Part shown: piece by piece, positions 7,411 to 9,567 of the stretch
Position numbering within the stretch: the stretch's first letter is position 1
Layout of the letters: each line of letters opens with the position of its first letter
NCBI GenBank assembly: GCA_002724505.1
Contig: PBOV01000013.1
Coordinates: 16,284-25,850, forward strand
Length of the DNA stretch: 9,567 nucleotides
Reading direction: 5' to 3'
DNA from: Rhodospirillaceae bacterium
GTDB lineage: Bacteria; Pseudomonadota; Alphaproteobacteria; MPNO01; UBA2964
Translations under genes and position numbers: made by a program
Notes under the pieces: model-generated
What the model saw: the letters and a program-made list of their open reading frames with translations, nothing else
What the model was told of the DNA's origin: nothing
The model's database searches: none

Positions 7411-8400
7411 CTACAAATTCACACGTTTCATGCCGTTTGGCGGATAACGATCGCCCTCCGCCGCATTAACATAGAAAATTTTATCCAACTGTGTTAAATC
7501 TTCCTCTGTCAACTCAACATCGGCCGCATCTAAATTTTCTAACAAATGTTTTCGGCTTTTACAGCCCGGAATAGGAAACACGTTGGCCTTTTGCGCGAGG
7601 AGCCATGCGAGACAAATTTGCGCGGCCGTAGCTTCCTTGCCTGCAGCAAACCTTTCTAGATGAGTGACACATTCGCGGTTGGCTGCGTAGTTTTCTTTAA
7701 AGAACCTTGGGAACTTACCTCGAATATCATCATCTGATTGTGGTCCTGGCTTGTTCACTACTCCTGCAAGAAAACCGTACCCTAATGGTGCGTAGGCCAT
7801 TAGCGCCATCCCAAGTTCATCGCAGGTACGTCGGTGGCCCGCCTCAACATCGCGCGTCCACAAAGAATATTCAAACTGGAGAGACACTAACGGATGTACC
7901 TTTGAGGCTCGTCGGATTGTATCAGGCGCCGCCTCCGACAAACCAATAAAACGAACCTTACCCTCTTCAACCAGTCGTTTAACCGCCCCAACTGACTCTT
8001 CAATAGGAATTGTTGGGTCAACACGCGATTGACACATAGCGTCAAGATATTCGACGCCCAGGTTTTTTAAGCTAAGTTCACAAATTTCGCGCAACCGATC
8101 AGGTTTACCGCTACCTGATGCAACACTGCGGTCATTTTCATCTCTGATAGTGCCGGTCTTGGAGTGTATAAAGACCTTGTCCCGCCTCCCCTTAATTGCC
8201 TGACCAATCAAACGATGATTATGTCCTCCACCATATCGCGCTGAGGTGTCAAATAAATTAACACCGCGTTCCATCGCCTCATGAATGGTTGCAATAGATT
8301 CAGTATCATCCGCTGCACCGTAAGCACCAGACATACTAAAACAACCAAGACCTATACGGGATAGCTTAACCCCGGAATTTCCAAACTCCTGATATTGCAT
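7411..8400 (-). CDS. Aldo/keto reductase family protein with Ser in place of the catalytic His
   Basis: A 329-residue (alpha/beta)8-barrel of the aldo/keto reductase superfamily, which usually reduces aldehydes or ketones with NADPH. The order of motifs is normal: the GLGCFSMSGAYG loop (17-28), FDTSARYG with D51 and Y56, HSKTG with K81, then the strand YLDAMCQSRVDP (118-129), a GLSEA strand (153-157), and a C-terminal nucleotide-binding IPGCKSRKHLLENL segment. Of the catalytic tetrad Asp-Tyr-Lys-His, the first three are present but the His, expected where relatives have QHRVDP, is S125 (codon TCG). Activity may be changed, since His helps orient the carbonyl. The ATG at 8400 has AAGGAG 6 bases upstream. 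It follows the mu-crystallin-family gene by 14 bases, so the two are surely cotranscribed. Family certain; substrate unknown. Confidence 0.92.
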   Translation of the reverse strand: MQYQEFGNSGVKLSRIGLGCFSMSGAYGAADDTESIATIHEAMERGVNLFDTSARYGGGHNHRLIGQAIKGRRDKVFIHSKTGTIRDENDRSVASGSGKPDRLREICELSLKNLGVEYLDAMCQSRVDPTIPIEESVGAVKRLVEEGKVRFIGLSEAAPDTIRRASKVHPLVSLQFEYSLWTRDVEAGHRRTCDELGMALMAYAPLGYGFLAGVVNKPGPQSDDDIRGKFPRFFKENYAANRECVTHLERFAAGKEATAAQICLAWLLAQKANVFPIPGCKSRKHLLENLDAADVELTEEDLTQLDKIFYVNAAEGDRYPPNGMKRVNL

Positions 8401-8414
8401 AATGGCTCCTTAAA

Positions 8415-9473
8415 TCAGGGGTAATCCTCTGCGGCAAGCCACTCCGGCGGCACAACCCTATTTGTATCTTCGTTCTTCATCTTGTTGTAGATGACCGCTC
8501 CCGCAGCGGCGAATTGCATGCCAAGACCAGTATTGTTTTTATAGTATACGATATTGTCGTTAGTCTGTTTTACTGCCACTTCACCAGTACATAGGTCACC
8601 CAATTCAAAAACCCTTTCGCGATCGATTGCACCACTATCAATTAAATCGAGAAGTTCGGTTTGCTGGTTTGAGACAACACTATCCCAATCATTGATTATT
8701 ATATCTGAAGCTCGGGTAAAGGTTATTTCATCAACCTCATGACGCTTCAAAGTAACGTCGGAGTTGGCTACGGAAATTACCATTTGTCCGCCCTTTAGCA
8801 AATTACCATCAAAGGTGGGAGTGGTTGAGTTAGTCATCGAGCAAACAACATCAGCACCAATAACGACTTCCTCAGAACTCTCCACCGGCACGATTTCGAC
8901 ACCCGGCAATTCTAATAAGCTGGGGAAGGCTTCCCGGTTCTCCCGGGTAGGACTAAAGACTTTTACGCGTTTGATTGAAGGTCTAGCTGTGCAAATTGCC
9001 TCGCAATTCGCTTTAGCCTGGCGACCAGTCCCAAACAGTCCAAGTTCAGTGACATCGTCACGCGCAACTTTATCTACTGCGACCCCTGTAGTTGCCCCAA
9101 CCCTAACCCCGCTTAATTGAGACTCATGCATAAATGCAACAGGTTCCGCATTATTAAGATTATAAAGGATAATCACAGTCCAATTTTTTGCGTCGGGGCT
9201 ACTAGTCGTTTTTCGACTTGGAGCACCACCTTTAGCTAACATATTGGAACCGGCACGAACGCAAGCCATGCCATAACTCGGCACCGCTCCAATATGAACA
9301 TTAGCAAAATATTCCCTTGTAGGGTCGTCGGGGGCGTCCACCCGATAACGCAAACGCGGCAAGGTCTTAGCCTTTCCCTCAGAAAAATCACCAAAGCAAA
9401 CTTCCATGGCTTCGATACATTCAGACATGGTCAAGTGTTTTCGAACGTCGTCATCACTAATTATTATAGCCAA
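8415..9473 (-). CDS. Ornithine cyclodeaminase/mu-crystallin family NAD(P)-binding protein, TTG start
   Basis: A 352-residue member of the ornithine cyclodeaminase/mu-crystallin family. Members include ornithine cyclodeaminase, ketimine reductases and alanine or N-alkyl amino acid dehydrogenases. The Rossmann loop GLFGTGRQA is at 145-153, the family block SGVRVGATTGVA (121-132) carries the conserved Arg (R124), and NSDVTLKRHEVDE near 237-249 keeps the Asp region. In classical members a Lys contacts the substrate carboxylate in a GVK motif; here the matching place is ACVRAG with R73, so activity may differ. The start is TTG at 9473: GGGAG lies 6 bases upstream, and no ATG or GTG occurs between it and the upstream in-frame stop at 9503-9501. 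It is the first visible gene of a minus-strand unit with the aldo/keto reductase. Family clear; reaction unknown. Confidence 0.9.
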   Translation of the reverse strand: MAIIISDDDVRKHLTMSECIEAMEVCFGDFSEGKAKTLPRLRYRVDAPDDPTREYFANVHIGAVPSYGMACVRAGSNMLAKGGAPSRKTTSSPDAKNWTVIILYNLNNAEPVAFMHESQLSGVRVGATTGVAVDKVARDDVTELGLFGTGRQAKANCEAICTARPSIKRVKVFSPTRENREAFPSLLELPGVEIVPVESSEEVVIGADVVCSMTNSTTPTFDGNLLKGGQMVISVANSDVTLKRHEVDEITFTRASDIIINDWDSVVSNQQTELLDLIDSGAIDRERVFELGDLCTGEVAVKQTNDNIVYYKNNTGLGMQFAAAGAVIYNKMKNEDTNRVVPPEWLAAEDYP

Positions 9474-9479
9474 AGGTCT

Positions 9480-9484
9480 CTCCC
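9480..9484 (-). promoter_or_regulatory. Shine-Dalgarno deciding the TTG start of the mu-crystallin-family gene
   Basis: GGGAG on the minus strand, 6 bases before the TTG at 9473. With an in-frame TAG at 9503-9501 and no other usual start codon between, this fixes the start. Confidence 0.6.
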
Positions 9485-9567
9485 AATTTGGTCTTATGAG
9501 CTATGCTTATATAGATTCAAGATAAGTAGGATAAACCCAATAAGGCAACCGACACCATGGCAATAAA

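Noticed and set aside
9294..9566. 90-residue plus-strand ORF at the right end
   Set aside because: Mostly antisense to the start of the mu-crystallin-family gene, with no family features.

Overview
The window looks like a piece of an aerobic, Gram-negative bacterial genome of roughly balanced base composition. Dense gene packing, Shine-Dalgarno-led starts and the mix of families (bis-MGD molybdoenzyme, ASST-like propeller, CoA ligase, maleate-isomerase/arylmalonate-decarboxylase-like enzyme, cupin, aldo/keto reductase, mu-crystallin-like dehydrogenase) are what one meets in the catabolic accessory regions of marine proteobacteria. The lineage is an inference; no rRNA, tRNA or marker gene is present to fix it.

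Layout. (1) Bases 1-2073, plus strand: a molybdopterin oxidoreductase whose N-terminus lies before the window. (2) 2074-2254: a 181-base convergent gap with one weak AT-rich hairpin. (3) 5072 down to 2255, minus strand: an arylmalonate decarboxylase/maleate isomerase-type enzyme, then a cytoplasmic arylsulfotransferase-like beta-propeller, then a tandem YCII-domain protein only 11 bases further on. (4) 5073-5208: a divergent intergenic region. (5) 5209-6741, plus strand: an acyl-CoA synthetase whose conserved N-terminus has no ATG, GTG or TTG start; an ATT codon behind a GGAG box is the best candidate. (6) 9473 down to 6738, minus strand: an ornithine cyclodeaminase/mu-crystallin family protein (TTG start), an aldo/keto reductase 14 bases later, and, after 97 bases, a cysteine-dioxygenase-like cupin whose stop overlaps the ligase stop by 4 bases, tail to tail.

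How they might work together. All eight genes are metabolic; no transporter, regulator, transposase, integrase, RNA gene or CRISPR array is visible. A CoA ligase, a cofactor-free decarboxylase/isomerase-type enzyme, a molybdoenzyme, a thiol-dioxygenase-like cupin, an aldo/keto reductase and an imine/amino-acid dehydrogenase-like protein could form a pathway that activates and degrades a small, perhaps aromatic or sulfur-containing, carboxylic acid. That is inference from neighbourhood only; no substrate can be read from the sequence.

The most notable details are the ATT start of the ligase, a Ser in place of the catalytic His of the aldo/keto reductase, an Arg in place of the usual Lys in the mu-crystallin family protein, and the single-cysteine (decarboxylase-like) active site of the racemase-fold enzyme. 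I found no evidence for a defence system or other wholly new type of system.
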